From contig JAJDEW010000111.1 of NCBI GenBank assembly GCA_029259595.1, positions 1 through 64,000 on the forward strand: 64,000 bases of DNA. The letters run 5' to 3'. Under the pieces are notes generated by a model that worked only from the letters and a program-made list of their open reading frames with translations, was not told the origin of the DNA and searched no databases. Below are positions 8,877 through 18,323 of the stretch, piece after piece. Within the stretch, counting starts at the first letter, position 1. Each line of letters begins with the position of its first letter. Source of the stretch: Planctomycetota bacterium. GTDB lineage: Bacteria; Planctomycetota; UBA1135; GCA-002686595. Both the position numbers and the translations under genes were made by a program.

Positions 8877-8972
8877 CTCCGCGTCCCCCGGGGGGCCTCA
8901 AGGGTTTTCTGGATCTGGTCGATGGCTTGGCCCTTCGGTGCTTCTGCGGATTGCCTCCAACCCGATAACCCC

Positions 8973-10007
8973 ATGTTCGACGATCGCTCCATTCTCGTGA
9001 CCGGTGGGACAGGCTCGTTTGGCCGCTCCCTGACTCGCGAGCTGCTCACGCGCTACGAGCCGCGGAGGCTCGTGATCCTCTCGCGTGACGAGCAGAAGCA
9101 ATATCGGATGGCGCAGGAATTCTCCCCGGACGAGCATCCGGCCCTGCGCTATTTCATCGGTGACGTGCGCGATGGGGACCGTCTCCGTCGAGCGATGGAC
9201 GGCATCGACTACGTCGTGCACGCGGCGGCGATGAAGCACGTTCCGATCGCCGAATACAACCCGTTCGAGTGCATCCGAACGAACATCGGTGGGGCGGAGA
9301 ACGTGATCAACGCCTCGATCGACTGTGGGGTCAAGCGCGTGATCGCGCTGTCGACGGACAAGGCCGCGAACCCGATCAACCTGTACGGGGCGACCAAGCT
9401 GGCCTCCGACAAGTGCTTCGTCGCGGCCAACCACCTGGCGGGCCCGGGCGGGACGCGCTTCAGCGTCGTGCGCTACGGGAACGTGATGGGGTCCTCGGGG
9501 AGCGTCGTCGAGTACTTCCAGAAGCTCCTGGACGAGGGCGTCCGGGAGCTCCCGATCACGGACGCGCGGATGACGCGCTTTTGGATCACGCTGAAAGAGG
9601 GCGTGCAGTTCGTGCTGGATCGCATGGCGGCGATGAGCGGCGGCGAACTCTTCATTCCGAAGATTCCGAGCATGCGGATCGTCGACCTGGCCGAGGCGAT
9701 GGGCGGGCCCCACATCACGTGGAAAGAGGTCGGGATCCGTCCGGGAGAGAAGCTCCACGAAGTGCTCCTGCCTTACGACGAGGCGCGCAACACGCTCGAG
9801 TTCGCGTCCCACTACACCGTGCATCCCGCCTTCAACTGGTGGAAGCGCGAAGACCACCAGGTCGAATCGGGCGAGCGGGGACGGGCCGTCCAGCGCGACT
9901 TCCAGTACCGCTCGAACACGAATCCCTGGAAGCTCACGCGTGAGGAACTCCTGAGCACCTTGGCAGAAGGTTCACCCGCGGAGGCCGCTCTTGCTGCCGT
10001 TCGGTGA
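8973..10007 (+). CDS. pseB: UDP-GlcNAc 4,6-dehydratase (inverting), pseudaminic acid pathway
   Basis: 344-aa extended SDR that converts UDP-GlcNAc to UDP-2-acetamido-2,6-dideoxy-arabino-hexos-4-ulose, the first step to pseudaminic acid. Visible features are the Rossmann motif GGTGSFG at 11-17, AAAMKHVPIAEYNP at 84-97, and the catalytic Asp129-Lys130 (STDKA) with Tyr138 and Lys142 (YGATK). The D-K pair is characteristic of PseB/FlaA1-type enzymes. I use ATG 8973, which places the Rossmann motif at the usual distance; the frame is open further upstream. There is no obvious Shine-Dalgarno. pseC overlaps its end by 17 bases. Confidence 0.95.
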   Translation: MFDDRSILVTGGTGSFGRSLTRELLTRYEPRRLVILSRDEQKQYRMAQEFSPDEHPALRYFIGDVRDGDRLRRAMDGIDYVVHAAAMKHVPIAEYNPFECIRTNIGGAENVINASIDCGVKRVIALSTDKAANPINLYGATKLASDKCFVAANHLAGPGGTRFSVVRYGNVMGSSGSVVEYFQKLLDEGVRELPITDARMTRFWITLKEGVQFVLDRMAAMSGGELFIPKIPSMRIVDLAEAMGGPHITWKEVGIRPGEKLHEVLLPYDEARNTLEFASHYTVHPAFNWWKREDHQVESGERGRAVQRDFQYRSNTNPWKLTREELLSTLAEGSPAEAALAAVR

Positions 10008-11211
10008 ACCGCGCGACCGTGGAAGCTCGGTGGAAGAGCCTGCTCCTGTCAGCGAGGGCTACCTCGGGTACGGGCGACAGTGCATCGAGGACGATGACAT
10101 CGAGGCGGTCGTCGCCGCCCTGCGTTCGCCCCACCTGACCCAGGGCCCCCGTGTGGCGGCCTTCGAGGCCGGATTGCGTGCTGCCACGGGTGCGCGCCAC
10201 GCGCTGTGCGTCACGAACGGTACGACCGCGCTGCAGCTCGCCTATCTGGCGCTCGGTGCGGGACCCGGCCACACGATCGTCACCGCCGCAAACACGTTCC
10301 TCGGGACGGCCACCGCCGCGCTGTGGACCGGTGCTGAGGTGCGCTTCGGCGACATCGATCGGAACACGGGCAACCTCTCGCTGGACGGCTTGGCCGAACT
10401 CTGTGGCCCGGATCCGACCCGTGCGATCGTCGTTGCGGTTCACTTCGCCGGGCTGCCCTGTGACATGGAACAGCTCCTCGAGTGGAAGCGTCAGCTGGGC
10501 TTTCGCCTGGTGGAAGACGCCGCACACGCGCTCGGGGCGCGCTACAGCGTCGGAGGCCGGATGTGGGGCGTCGGTGAACATCCCGAGATCGACGCGGCCT
10601 GCCTGTCGTTCCACCCGGTCAAGCAGGTGACGACGGGTGAAGGCGGTGCGGTCCTGACGTCGCGCGACGACGTGGCGGCACGCCTCGAGCGGCTGCGTGG
10701 ACACGGAATGGAGGGCGGCGTCGTCGGTCCCTTCGGTGGTGAGCCGACGCCCTGGTTCCGGGCGATGCTCGAGCTGGGCTTCAACGCGCGCATGAGCGAC
10801 GTCCAGGCCGCGCTCGGCGCAAGCCAGCTGGCCAAGCTCCCTCGCTTCCTGGAGGAGCGGCGCGCGCTCGCTGCGCGCTACCGCGCGGCCCTGGACGGCT
10901 ACGAACATCTCGATGGGGGGGACGCGCGGCGCGAACACGCCTGGCACCTTTACTGTGTCCGTGTTCCCGACGTCGGTCGCGACGAGCTGATCGAACACCT
11001 GCAGCGCGCCGGAATCGGCGCGCAGGTCCACTACGTTCCGGTCCCGACGCAGCCCTGGTTCCGGCTCCGCTACGGAGCGCAGAGCTTCCCGGGGGCCGAG
11101 GATCACGGCCGCCGTACCCTGAGCCTGCCGCTCTGGCCCGGGCTCGGACGCCGGAATCAAGAGCGGGTGATCGACGCCCTCGTTTCCTGGCGCCAGCGGG
11201 TGGCTGCATGA
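9991..11211 (+). CDS. pseC: UDP-4-amino-4,6-dideoxy-AltNAc aminotransferase
   Basis: 406-aa DegT/DnrJ/EryC1-family PLP aminotransferase; transfers an amino group to C4 of the PseB product. PLP lysine is Lys211 in SFHPVKQVTTGEGG, with EDAAHA at 175-180 holding the pyridine nitrogen Asp. I chose the TTG start at 9991 because GGAGG lies 6 bases upstream, inside pseB; an in-frame GTG at 10030 is the alternative. The stop overlaps the next start (ATGA). Assignment to PseC rather than another sugar aminotransferase rests on its position between pseB and pseF/pseG. Confidence 0.92.
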   Translation: MLPFGEPRDRGSSVEEPAPVSEGYLGYGRQCIEDDDIEAVVAALRSPHLTQGPRVAAFEAGLRAATGARHALCVTNGTTALQLAYLALGAGPGHTIVTAANTFLGTATAALWTGAEVRFGDIDRNTGNLSLDGLAELCGPDPTRAIVVAVHFAGLPCDMEQLLEWKRQLGFRLVEDAAHALGARYSVGGRMWGVGEHPEIDAACLSFHPVKQVTTGEGGAVLTSRDDVAARLERLRGHGMEGGVVGPFGGEPTPWFRAMLELGFNARMSDVQAALGASQLAKLPRFLEERRALAARYRAALDGYEHLDGGDARREHAWHLYCVRVPDVGRDELIEHLQRAGIGAQVHYVPVPTQPWFRLRYGAQSFPGAEDHGRRTLSLPLWPGLGRRNQERVIDALVSWRQRVAA

Positions 11212-11999
11212 CCGTGGTCGCGGGCATCCAGGCACGGCTGTCGTCGACGCGGCTGCCGGGCAAGGTCCTGGCGGACCTGGGAGGAGCTCCACTCATCCAA
11301 CGCGTCGTCGAGCGCGTCCGCGCCGCCGAGCGCGTGGATCGCGTCGTCGTCCTCACGTCGACGGACCCGAGCGACGATGCGCTGGCGGCCTTCCTGGCCC
11401 AGCGCGGAATCGATTGCCGCCGCGGCCCACTGAACGACGTCCTGGCGCGCTACGGGGCGCTGCTGGACGAGTTCGAGCCCGACTACCTCGTTCGCGTCAC
11501 CGGGGACTGTCCGCTCGTCGAGCCGCGCTTCATCGATGCGCAGGTGCGGGCCCTCGAGGCGCACGACGGGGACTTCGTCCGGGTGCGACCGGGGGTCAAT
11601 GGGACGCTCGGTGGACAGACCGTCATGTCGGCCCGTGCCCTCGTGCGGGGGCTCGCTTCGAACGACCCGCTCGACCGCGAGCATGTCGCGACCTTCTTCT
11701 TCCGCGCACACGCGCACGAGTTCCGCCACGTCGAGCTCGTCGTCGAAGACGACTACTACGCCGCGGGCTTGCGCTTGCAGGTCGACGAGGCTCCCGACCT
11801 GGACTTCCTGCGCTCGATCTTCGCACGCTTTGCCGGCGAAGATGCGGGGCACATCGATCTGCGGGAGGTCCTCGCGTGGTTGGCGGAGTCGCCCGCCGAC
11901 TTTGTCGTCAACGCCTCGGTCACCGAGAGCGAGGACAACCAAAAGTTGCGGGCGATCGATCGTGACCTGAGGATCGAGACCGTGGGGCGTTGGCCGTGA
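11208..11999 (+). CDS. pseF: Cytidylyltransferase-family protein (SpsF/PseF-like)
   Basis: 263 aa. The N-terminus has the nucleotidyltransferase signature GIQARLSSTRLPGKVL (6-21) and a DCPL-type metal site in TGDCPLVEPRFID. This matches the SpsF-like cytidylyltransferases that serve as PseF in many pseudaminic loci, activating the free sugar to CMP-Pse. It is longer than a minimal NeuA (about 230 aa) because of a C-terminal segment. Coupled by ATGA to pseC and by GTGA to pseG, so the four genes form one unit. Function is inferred from family plus neighbours. Confidence 0.85.
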   Translation: MTVVAGIQARLSSTRLPGKVLADLGGAPLIQRVVERVRAAERVDRVVVLTSTDPSDDALAAFLAQRGIDCRRGPLNDVLARYGALLDEFEPDYLVRVTGDCPLVEPRFIDAQVRALEAHDGDFVRVRPGVNGTLGGQTVMSARALVRGLASNDPLDREHVATFFFRAHAHEFRHVELVVEDDYYAAGLRLQVDEAPDLDFLRSIFARFAGEDAGHIDLREVLAWLAESPADFVVNASVTESEDNQKLRAIDRDLRIETVGRWP

Positions 12000-12991
12000 G
12001 TCGGGGCATCCTCTTGGTCGCGAAGAGCGGTCCGGCCATCGGGCTCGGTCACGCCATGCGCACGCGCGCCGTGGCGATCGCTTGCGTACGACGCGGCCTG
12101 CGCACGCGCTTTGTCGTCGAGGACGAGGCCACGGAGCGCACACTGCGCGACGGAGGTCTGGATACGGAGATCGAGCTCGATCATCGCGGCGATCGATCCT
12201 GGGCCGAGGCACTGGTGCCCGGACCCGAATGGGAAGCGGCCTGGCTCGATGGCTTCATCGACTGGTGCGGTCCGATCGCGCGGCTGCGCTCGGCCGGAAC
12301 GCGCTGCTTCGTCGTCGAGAACCGGACGGCTTCGCGCGTCGCCGCGGATGGCATCGTCTATCCGGCTCTGCACTGGGAGCCGGACGACTGGGATCTGGCA
12401 CACCCGGAGAAGGTGCGCGGCGGTCCGGCCTGGATCCCGTTGCAGCCGGAGCTCCTGGTCGAGCCGGAACCGGCGCGCCGCGACGTGGACCTTCTGATCA
12501 GCTTCGGTGGGTCGGATCCGCATCGCTCGACCGAGCGCGTGCTCCGGCTCCTGCCGCGTGGCGCGGGTCGCATCGCGGTCGTGACCGGGCCCCACATGAA
12601 CGAACGGCGCGAGGCGATCGCCCGCATGGCGGAGATTCGCGGTGACGCGGAACTCGTGCCCAAGTCGGATGGGCTGACGCCTTGGATCGCGCGCAGTAGA
12701 ACGGCGGTGACGGCGCTCGGGACGACGCTCTACGAGCTCGCCTTTCGCGGCGTGCGCGGGCTCGTGCTCGCGAATTACGAATCGGACCTGGCCGCGCTCG
12801 ACTTCTACGAACGCGCCGGACCCCACGTTCCCGTCGGAACGATCGAGCTCTCCGACGAGGACCTGGCCGAAGCCCTCGGCCGAGCCCTGGCGCGCGCGCG
12901 TCGGGCGGGTCGTCCGTCGGTCGATGGCCTGGGGGCAGGCGCGGAGCGCGTGGCGAGTTGGTTGACCGGATCCGACGCACGAGCGGCGTAA
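11996..12991 (+). CDS. pseG: UDP-2,4-diacetamido-2,4,6-trideoxy-altropyranose hydrolase
   Basis: 331-aa GT-B-fold hydrolase that removes UDP from the diacetamido sugar to release the substrate of PseI. The diagnostic N-terminal GLGHAMR contains the catalytic His19, and the nucleotide-binding LISFGGSDP and TALGTTLYELA segments follow the PseG/MurG-like pattern. I use GTG 11996, which overlaps the pseF stop as GTGA; a TTG two codons upstream is possible. The locus does not encode a recognisable PseH, so this enzyme may accept a substrate with a different acyl group on the C4 nitrogen. Confidence 0.9.
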   Translation: MSRGILLVAKSGPAIGLGHAMRTRAVAIACVRRGLRTRFVVEDEATERTLRDGGLDTEIELDHRGDRSWAEALVPGPEWEAAWLDGFIDWCGPIARLRSAGTRCFVVENRTASRVAADGIVYPALHWEPDDWDLAHPEKVRGGPAWIPLQPELLVEPEPARRDVDLLISFGGSDPHRSTERVLRLLPRGAGRIAVVTGPHMNERREAIARMAEIRGDAELVPKSDGLTPWIARSRTAVTALGTTLYELAFRGVRGLVLANYESDLAALDFYERAGPHVPVGTIELSDEDLAEALGRALARARRAGRPSVDGLGAGAERVASWLTGSDARAA

Positions 12992-13023
12992 CCGACGGAT
13001 CCGAAGCAAAGAGGACGCATCCC

Positions 13024-14253
13024 TTGGCGCACGACGAACGACGTACCTTGGCGGTCTTGGGCGCGAGTAGTGACCAGGCCTTCCTGATCCGGACCGCCCG
13101 GGAGCTGGGCTTCCGCGTGTTGGCCTTCGACCAGAACCCGTATGCCGACGGTTTCGCCCTGGCCGACGAACGCGCCTTGATCAGCACCTTCGATGTGCCC
13201 GCCATCACGGCCCGGCTCGACGCCGAGCGTGCGCGCGGTCGCACGGTTGCCGGCGTGACGACCATGGGGAGCGACATTCCCCAGATCGTCTCCGCCGTCG
13301 CGCGACATCTGGGGACGTCCGGGCCGTCTGCCGAGACGGCGCGACTGGCGACGGACAAGTTCGCGATGAAGGAGCGCTTCCGGGAAGCGGGCATCCCGAT
13401 CCCCTGGTACGCGGAGGTCGCGTCGGCCGACGAGCTCTCCGCGATCGTCCACGAACGCGGCGGCAGCTTTGTCGTGAAGCCGGTCGATCGCTCCGGTTCG
13501 CGCGGCGTGAACCTCGTCGACGCCGACTGTGACCTGGCCAAGCACTTCGAAGAAGCGCGCGCGACGTCCTTCTCGGGCCGGGTCCAGGTCGAGGAGTTCC
13601 TCGAGGGGCTCCAGATCTCGACCGAGACGATCGTGATCGACGGCCAGGCCTTCACACCGGGCTTTGCCGATCGCAACTACGGTCTGCTCGAGCTCTTTCG
13701 CCCGCGCATCATGGAGAACGGCGGCTGGGTGCCGTCCTGTCTGGACCATCACACGCGCGCGCGGGTCGCGCGCGTGGCCGAGGAGGCTGCACTGGCGCTG
13801 GGGATCCACGACGGGCCGGCGAAGGGCGATCTGGTCCTGACGGCCGACGGCCCGAAGGTCATCGAGATTGCCGCCCGCCTGTCGGGCGGGGACTTCTGCG
13901 AGAGCCTGGTCCCGCTCGGGACCGGCGTGAACTACGTGCGCGCCGTGATTCAGCTCGCCACCGGAGACCCGGTCGATCGAGCCGAGCTCGAGCCGCGCTT
14001 TGAGATCGCCGTCGCCAACCGCTACTTCTTCCCCCCGGCTGGCACGCTGCGCGCCATCGAGGGCACCGAGAGCGTCCGTTCACAGGAGTGGCTCGAGAAG
14101 CTCGAGTTCTGGTACCGCCCCGGCGACGACGTCCCCGACTGCACCAGCCACGCCGCGCGCTTCGGCGTGTTCGTCGTCACGGCCCCCGACCGCGCCACCT
14201 GCCAGGAGCGCGTGGACTGGGTCTACGAGACGATCCGGATCGTGGTCGAGTAG
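13024..14253 (+). CDS. ATP-grasp ligase 1 of the sugar locus
   Basis: 409-aa carboxylate-amine ligase-like protein. The pre-ATP-grasp Rossmann part (LAVLGASSDQAFLIR, 9-23) is followed by the ATP-grasp core: VVKPVDRSGSRGV with Lys152, VEEFLEG at 189-195, KGDLVLTADGPKVIEIAARL with Glu281 and Arg285 as metal/phosphate ligands. Such enzymes make an acyl phosphate and transfer it to an amine. The start is TTG 13024, with GAGG about 9-10 bases upstream; an in-frame TTG at 12958 would overlap pseG. It follows pseG by 32 bases. Because pseH is absent, N-acylation of the sugar is a reasonable but untested role. Confidence 0.82.
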   Translation: MAHDERRTLAVLGASSDQAFLIRTARELGFRVLAFDQNPYADGFALADERALISTFDVPAITARLDAERARGRTVAGVTTMGSDIPQIVSAVARHLGTSGPSAETARLATDKFAMKERFREAGIPIPWYAEVASADELSAIVHERGGSFVVKPVDRSGSRGVNLVDADCDLAKHFEEARATSFSGRVQVEEFLEGLQISTETIVIDGQAFTPGFADRNYGLLELFRPRIMENGGWVPSCLDHHTRARVARVAEEAALALGIHDGPAKGDLVLTADGPKVIEIAARLSGGDFCESLVPLGTGVNYVRAVIQLATGDPVDRAELEPRFEIAVANRYFFPPAGTLRAIEGTESVRSQEWLEKLEFWYRPGDDVPDCTSHAARFGVFVVTAPDRATCQERVDWVYETIRIVVE

Positions 14254-14365
14254 TCAGGCTGCTCCGAGGGACCCACGGCTTGGCGTTTCTTGCGCTTGCC
14301 GGACCTACCCAGCAACCACGCGAAACCGCCGAGCTGCGCCTCTGCGACTCGTCGGAACGAGCGCT

Positions 14366-15106
14366 TCAGGCCATGTACTGGCCGCCGTTAACGTTCAGGA
14401 CTTCGCCGGTGACGAAGGAGGCCTCGTCCGAGGCCAAGTAGAGGACGGCGCGGGCGACGTCCGCGGTCTCGCCGACGCGGGCGCGGGGGATGCCCGCGAG
14501 GATCGCTGCTTCGCTCGTGCGCGACACGATGTCCTCGTACATGTCCGTGCGGATGAAGCCGGGGGCGACGGCGTTCACACGGACGTGCGGGGCCAGGACG
14601 CGGGCGGTCGACTTGGTGAAGGCCAAGACCGCGGCCTTCGAGGCCGAGTAATGCGGAGCCTTGGGACCGCCGATCTGGCCGCCGACCGAGGCGACGTTGA
14701 CGATGCAGCCCTCACCCTGGTCGAGGAACACGCGCGCGGCCTCCTGCGAGCACAGGAACGTGCCCTTGAGGTTCGTGTCGATCGTGCGATCCCAGCTCTC
14801 GTCCGTGATGTCGAGGAAGGGTTCCTGGACGAGCCAGCCGGCGTTGTTCACGAGGATGTCCAGGCGCTCGAAGCGCTCCCGGACGAGGGCGACGGCTTCG
14901 CGCACGCTCGCGCGGTCGGTGACGTCGAGGGGGAGGCACAAGGCCTCGCCACACTCGCGTGCAACGGCCAGGGCGCGCTCCTCGTTTTCGCGGAAGGTGA
15001 CGCAGACACGGGCCCCCTCGGCGGCCAGGGAGCGGGCGATCTCGGCGCCGATCCCGCGCGAAGAGCCGGTGATGAGCGCGACCTGACCTTCGAAGCGTCC
15101 GGTCAT
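14366..15106 (-). CDS. Short-chain dehydrogenase/reductase
   Basis: 246-aa classical SDR. The NAD(P)-binding TGSSRGIGAEIA motif, LVNNAG, the catalytic Ser in VNVASVGGQIGG, and YSASK with Tyr and Lys are all present. The C-terminal FVTGEVLNVNGG resembles FabG-type SDRs that act on beta-hydroxyacyl or ketose substrates. Start ATG at 15106 overlaps the stop of the DXS-like gene (ATGA). As the last gene of a three-gene minus-strand operon, it probably reduces the ketone made by that TPP enzyme. The 112-base gap to the convergent ATP-grasp 1 gene shows no clear hairpin. Confidence 0.85.
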   Translation of the reverse strand: MTGRFEGQVALITGSSRGIGAEIARSLAAEGARVCVTFRENEERALAVARECGEALCLPLDVTDRASVREAVALVRERFERLDILVNNAGWLVQEPFLDITDESWDRTIDTNLKGTFLCSQEAARVFLDQGEGCIVNVASVGGQIGGPKAPHYSASKAAVLAFTKSTARVLAPHVRVNAVAPGFIRTDMYEDIVSRTSEAAILAGIPRARVGETADVARAVLYLASDEASFVTGEVLNVNGGQYMA

Positions 15107-16905
15107 TCTTCTTCTCCGGCGGCGAAGTCGCTCCAGCGCCTGTAGATCTGGCGCAGGACCCCGTTCGCATCCAGACCGTAGGCCGCCGTGAGCTCCTCGT
15201 TCGAGCCGGGCTCGACGAAGGTGCACGGGAGACCGATCCGCAGGAGCTCGGTGTCCAGACCGTTGTCGGTGATCAGGCTCGCGATCGCGCTACCGACACC
15301 GCCGTCGAGGATGCTCTCCTCCAGCGTCACGATGCGCGCATAGGAGGTCAGGATGTCCGTGAGCCCCTCCGACGGGAGCGGCTTCAAGCAGCGGAGATTC
15401 ACGAGCCCGGTGTCGATGTCCTCGAGGCGCAGGCGCGCGACCACCTCGTTGGCGACGGCGAACTTGTTGCCGACGGTCAAGAGCGCGAGGTTCGTGCCCT
15501 CGCGCACGACCTGGGGTGCGCGGAGCGTCTTCCCCGTCTCCTGGGACACGCTGGGGTCGAAGTCGTCGACGGGGCCGTACGGCATCAGGATCACGGTGGG
15601 GCCGGTCAGCTCGCGCAGGCTCGTCCGGACCATCGCCTCGGCCTCGTGGCGATCCTTTGGATACAGGACCGTCAGGTTCGGGAGCGCCCGCATGTAGGCG
15701 AAGTCGAAGATCCCGTGGTGCGTGGGGTTGTCGTAGCCGCTGAAGCCGCTGCGGTAGGACAAGATCAACGTCGGGAGGTTCGCAAAGCAGACGTCGTGCA
15801 GGAGCTGGTCGAAGGCGCGCTGCAGGAAGGTCGACTGGTAGGCGATGACGGGCTTCTTTCCGCCGAGCGCGAGGCCGACCGTCATTCCGAGGGCATGCTG
15901 TTCTTCCATGCCCGGATCGAAGCAGCGCTCGGGGAACTCCTCGAACACGCGCGCCAGGCCGGTGGCGTACAGCGTCGAGGGGGTGATGCAGACGATGTCG
16001 GTGTCGGTCTGCATCTCCGACCGGACGACCTCGGCGACGACGTCGGGATAGCTCGGCGGAGGAGCGGCGGCGCGCGGGGCGCCTGACTCCGGGTCGAACG
16101 GGAAGGAGAAGTGCTGGCGGAAGGGGTGAGCGTCGGCCGGCTTCCAGCCGAAGCCCTTCACCGTCCGCACGTGGAGGACGGGCACCTTCTCGGCGTCGCG
16201 TGCGCGCAGGATGGCGGCGCGCATGGAGGAGATGTCGTGGCCGTCGAGAGGGCCCGTGTACTCGAAGCCGAGCGCGGTGAAGAGTCCGCTCGCCCGGGCG
16301 GGGGACTGCAAGGCCTCGTGCAGCGCGCCGAAGCCCGGGCTGATGGCATAGCCGTTGTCGTTGATGACGACCATCAACTTGGTCTTCTCGACGGCGGCGT
16401 GGTTCAGGGCCTCGAGCGTCATTCCCTCGGCCAAGGCGCCGTCGCCGACCACGGCGATCGTCCAGTGCTCGTCGCCCGCGCGGGCCCGCGCCAGGGCCAG
16501 GCCGAGGCCCACGGACACAGCGGTGCCGGCGTGCGAGGCTTCGATGGGGTCGTGCTCGCTCTCCGAGCGCGAGACGAAGCGATTCATGCCGCCGTAGGTG
16601 TTGAGCGTCGCGAAGCTCTGGGCGCGCCCCGTGATGATCTTGTGCGTGTAGCCCTGGTGACCCGTGTCCCACACGATCGTGTCGGCCGGCGTCTGGAACA
16701 CGCTGTGGAGCGCGATCGAGAGCTCGACGGTTCCCAGGTTGGCTCCGATGTGCCCGCCGGTCTCGGCGACGGACTCGATCAAGAAGCGCCGAACCTCGTC
16801 GGCGAATGCGTTCAGCTCGTCGTCGCTCTTGTCCTTGAGGTCCTCGGGACCACGGATGGAGGCGACGGACAGACCGGTCTTCGGGTTGGTGACTGTGGGG
16901 GTCAT
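15103..16905 (-). CDS. DXS-like thiamine-diphosphate enzyme (transketolase family)
   Basis: 600 aa, organised like 1-deoxy-D-xylulose-5-phosphate synthase: GGHIGANLGTVELSIALH with His52, WDTGHQGYTHKI with His83, the ThDP/Mg motif GDGALAEG...NDN (154-184), a MEEQHALG block with the proton-relay Glu, and RSGFSGYDNPTHHGIFD, where the Arg, Asp and His positions typical of DXS are kept. DXS joins pyruvate-derived hydroxyethyl to an aldehyde. Placed between an ATP-grasp gene and an SDR, all coupled by ATGA, it probably makes a dedicated keto intermediate for the sugar locus. A housekeeping isoprenoid DXS cannot be excluded. ATG 16905 is chosen from the ATGA overlap. Confidence 0.85.
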   Translation of the reverse strand: MTPTVTNPKTGLSVASIRGPEDLKDKSDDELNAFADEVRRFLIESVAETGGHIGANLGTVELSIALHSVFQTPADTIVWDTGHQGYTHKIITGRAQSFATLNTYGGMNRFVSRSESEHDPIEASHAGTAVSVGLGLALARARAGDEHWTIAVVGDGALAEGMTLEALNHAAVEKTKLMVVINDNGYAISPGFGALHEALQSPARASGLFTALGFEYTGPLDGHDISSMRAAILRARDAEKVPVLHVRTVKGFGWKPADAHPFRQHFSFPFDPESGAPRAAAPPPSYPDVVAEVVRSEMQTDTDIVCITPSTLYATGLARVFEEFPERCFDPGMEEQHALGMTVGLALGGKKPVIAYQSTFLQRAFDQLLHDVCFANLPTLILSYRSGFSGYDNPTHHGIFDFAYMRALPNLTVLYPKDRHEAEAMVRTSLRELTGPTVILMPYGPVDDFDPSVSQETGKTLRAPQVVREGTNLALLTVGNKFAVANEVVARLRLEDIDTGLVNLRCLKPLPSEGLTDILTSYARIVTLEESILDGGVGSAIASLITDNGLDTELLRIGLPCTFVEPGSNEELTAAYGLDANGVLRQIYRRWSDFAAGEEE

Positions 16906-18155
16906 TCGACGATCACTTCGATGCGGGAGCGGGCGAAGAAGAGGGTGGATTCGACTTCCGCGGGGTCCTTGCCTGTCGCCCACAGAAAGCCACAGACGGA
17001 GCGGTTGTCCCGGGTTTCGGGCAACTCGGTGCCGACCCGCCGCGTGACGAGCAGGTCGGTGATTCCGGAGACATCGCGCGCGGCGTCTTCGCCGGTGAGC
17101 CCGACGAAGCGGCCCGCGCGTTCGGGCAGGATCGCGAGCCAGCCGGCGGCGGGCGCACGGTTCGTGAGCGTCGTGCCGGCGCCGGTCGCGGGCAGCGCCA
17201 TGGCGACGGGGCGCTCACCGTTCGCGAGGTAGCGCACCCAGGCTTCGAGCGGGCTCGCACCGAAGCACAGGGGCGAGACGTGGGCCGTGCTGACCTCGCC
17301 ATGGAAGCGCGGCGCGACTTCCAGCAGGACGGGGCCAGCGGCGCCGAGGATGACGTCCCCCTTGATCGGGCCGATGCCCAACCCGAGCGCGCGCGCCGCA
17401 TTCTCGAGCAGGCGGTAGACCCGGCGTTCCTCCGCGCTGGAGAGCTGCGCGGGCTGCGTGCCGAAGACCGGGACGCAGGTCGGGGGAGCGGTGAAGTGAC
17501 GGTCGAGAATGCCGGCGGGGTGGAAGGCACCATCGAGGAAGAGGCCGTTCACGTCCAGGTGTCGTCCGACGACGAGTTCCTCGACCAGCACGTGCTCTCC
17601 GTGCGCGCGCGCGGCCTGCCAGGCTCGCTCGGCTTCGTGCGCCGCGGCGAGGGACGTGACACCGCGGCTCCCGCTCGAGTCGGCCGGCTTGACGACGGCG
17701 CCTTGGCCGCTCTCGAGCAGACTCGTCACGGCTCGGACCGTCTCGGCGGCGGACGTGACGTCGAACCAGGTCGGCGTCGCGATGCCAAGCCCTTGCCAGC
17801 GCTCCTTGGCCGCTCGCTTGTCGAGCGCCCGGGCCGTGGCAGTGGGGGAGTTGGCGGGTGTGCCGGTCGCGGCACCGATCGCCGCCACGGCACTCAGGCC
17901 GAAGTCGTTGTTGCAGGTCGCTCCGGCGAAGTTGCCCTCGGCCGCGAGCTCCCGTGCGAGGGCGACCAGGGCCGGCACGTCGTCGCCGCGCAGACCGTGG
18001 AAGCGGTCGGCCAACGGTCGTCCCGGGGCCGCTTCGTCGCCGTCCGCGAGGACCACGGACAGGCCCGCCGCGCGCGCCCAACCCAAGAGGGGCAGCTGCA
18101 GGCGGCCGCCTCCAATTTGCAAGAGCGTACGGGGCGCAGGGTGCTTCGCGGTCAT
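16902..18155 (-). CDS. ATP-grasp ligase 2 of the sugar locus
   Basis: 417-aa ATP-grasp protein, first gene of the minus-strand triad. N-terminal Rossmann-like LLQIGGGRLQLPLLGWARA is followed by VVKPADSSGSRGV (Lys156), VEELVVGRHLDV (191-202) and the metal site KGDVILGAAGPVLLEVAPRF (Glu279, Arg283). It is paralogous in layout to ATP-grasp 1 (PAKGDLVL versus PIKGDVIL), so the two probably use related chemistry on different acids or amines. ATG 18155 has GGGAG about 6 bases upstream. Its stop overlaps the DXS-like start. The 168-base gap to the divergent methyltransferase gene should hold both promoters. Confidence 0.85.
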   Translation of the reverse strand: MTAKHPAPRTLLQIGGGRLQLPLLGWARAAGLSVVLADGDEAAPGRPLADRFHGLRGDDVPALVALARELAAEGNFAGATCNNDFGLSAVAAIGAATGTPANSPTATARALDKRAAKERWQGLGIATPTWFDVTSAAETVRAVTSLLESGQGAVVKPADSSGSRGVTSLAAAHEAERAWQAARAHGEHVLVEELVVGRHLDVNGLFLDGAFHPAGILDRHFTAPPTCVPVFGTQPAQLSSAEERRVYRLLENAARALGLGIGPIKGDVILGAAGPVLLEVAPRFHGEVSTAHVSPLCFGASPLEAWVRYLANGERPVAMALPATGAGTTLTNRAPAAGWLAILPERAGRFVGLTGEDAARDVSGITDLLVTRRVGTELPETRDNRSVCGFLWATGKDPAEVESTLFFARSRIEVIVE

Positions 18156-18323
18156 GGGGGAACTCCCGTGGGGGTTCGTTCCTTGTCGACCGAATCGCCC
18201 GGTTCCTGATGACCCCTCGGCGGACCGGAGGCGGCTTTCGAAGCCCCTGTTCCACGACCCGGAAGTTCCTTCAGCCCTTGCCCGATCCGGTCGATAGCCG
18301 CCCTCGAACCTCGGAGTCTGACC

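Noticed and set aside
12958..13023. Upstream TTG start for ATP-grasp 1
   Set aside because: It would overlap pseG and adds residues without family similarity; TTG 13024 has a GAGG about 9-10 bases upstream.
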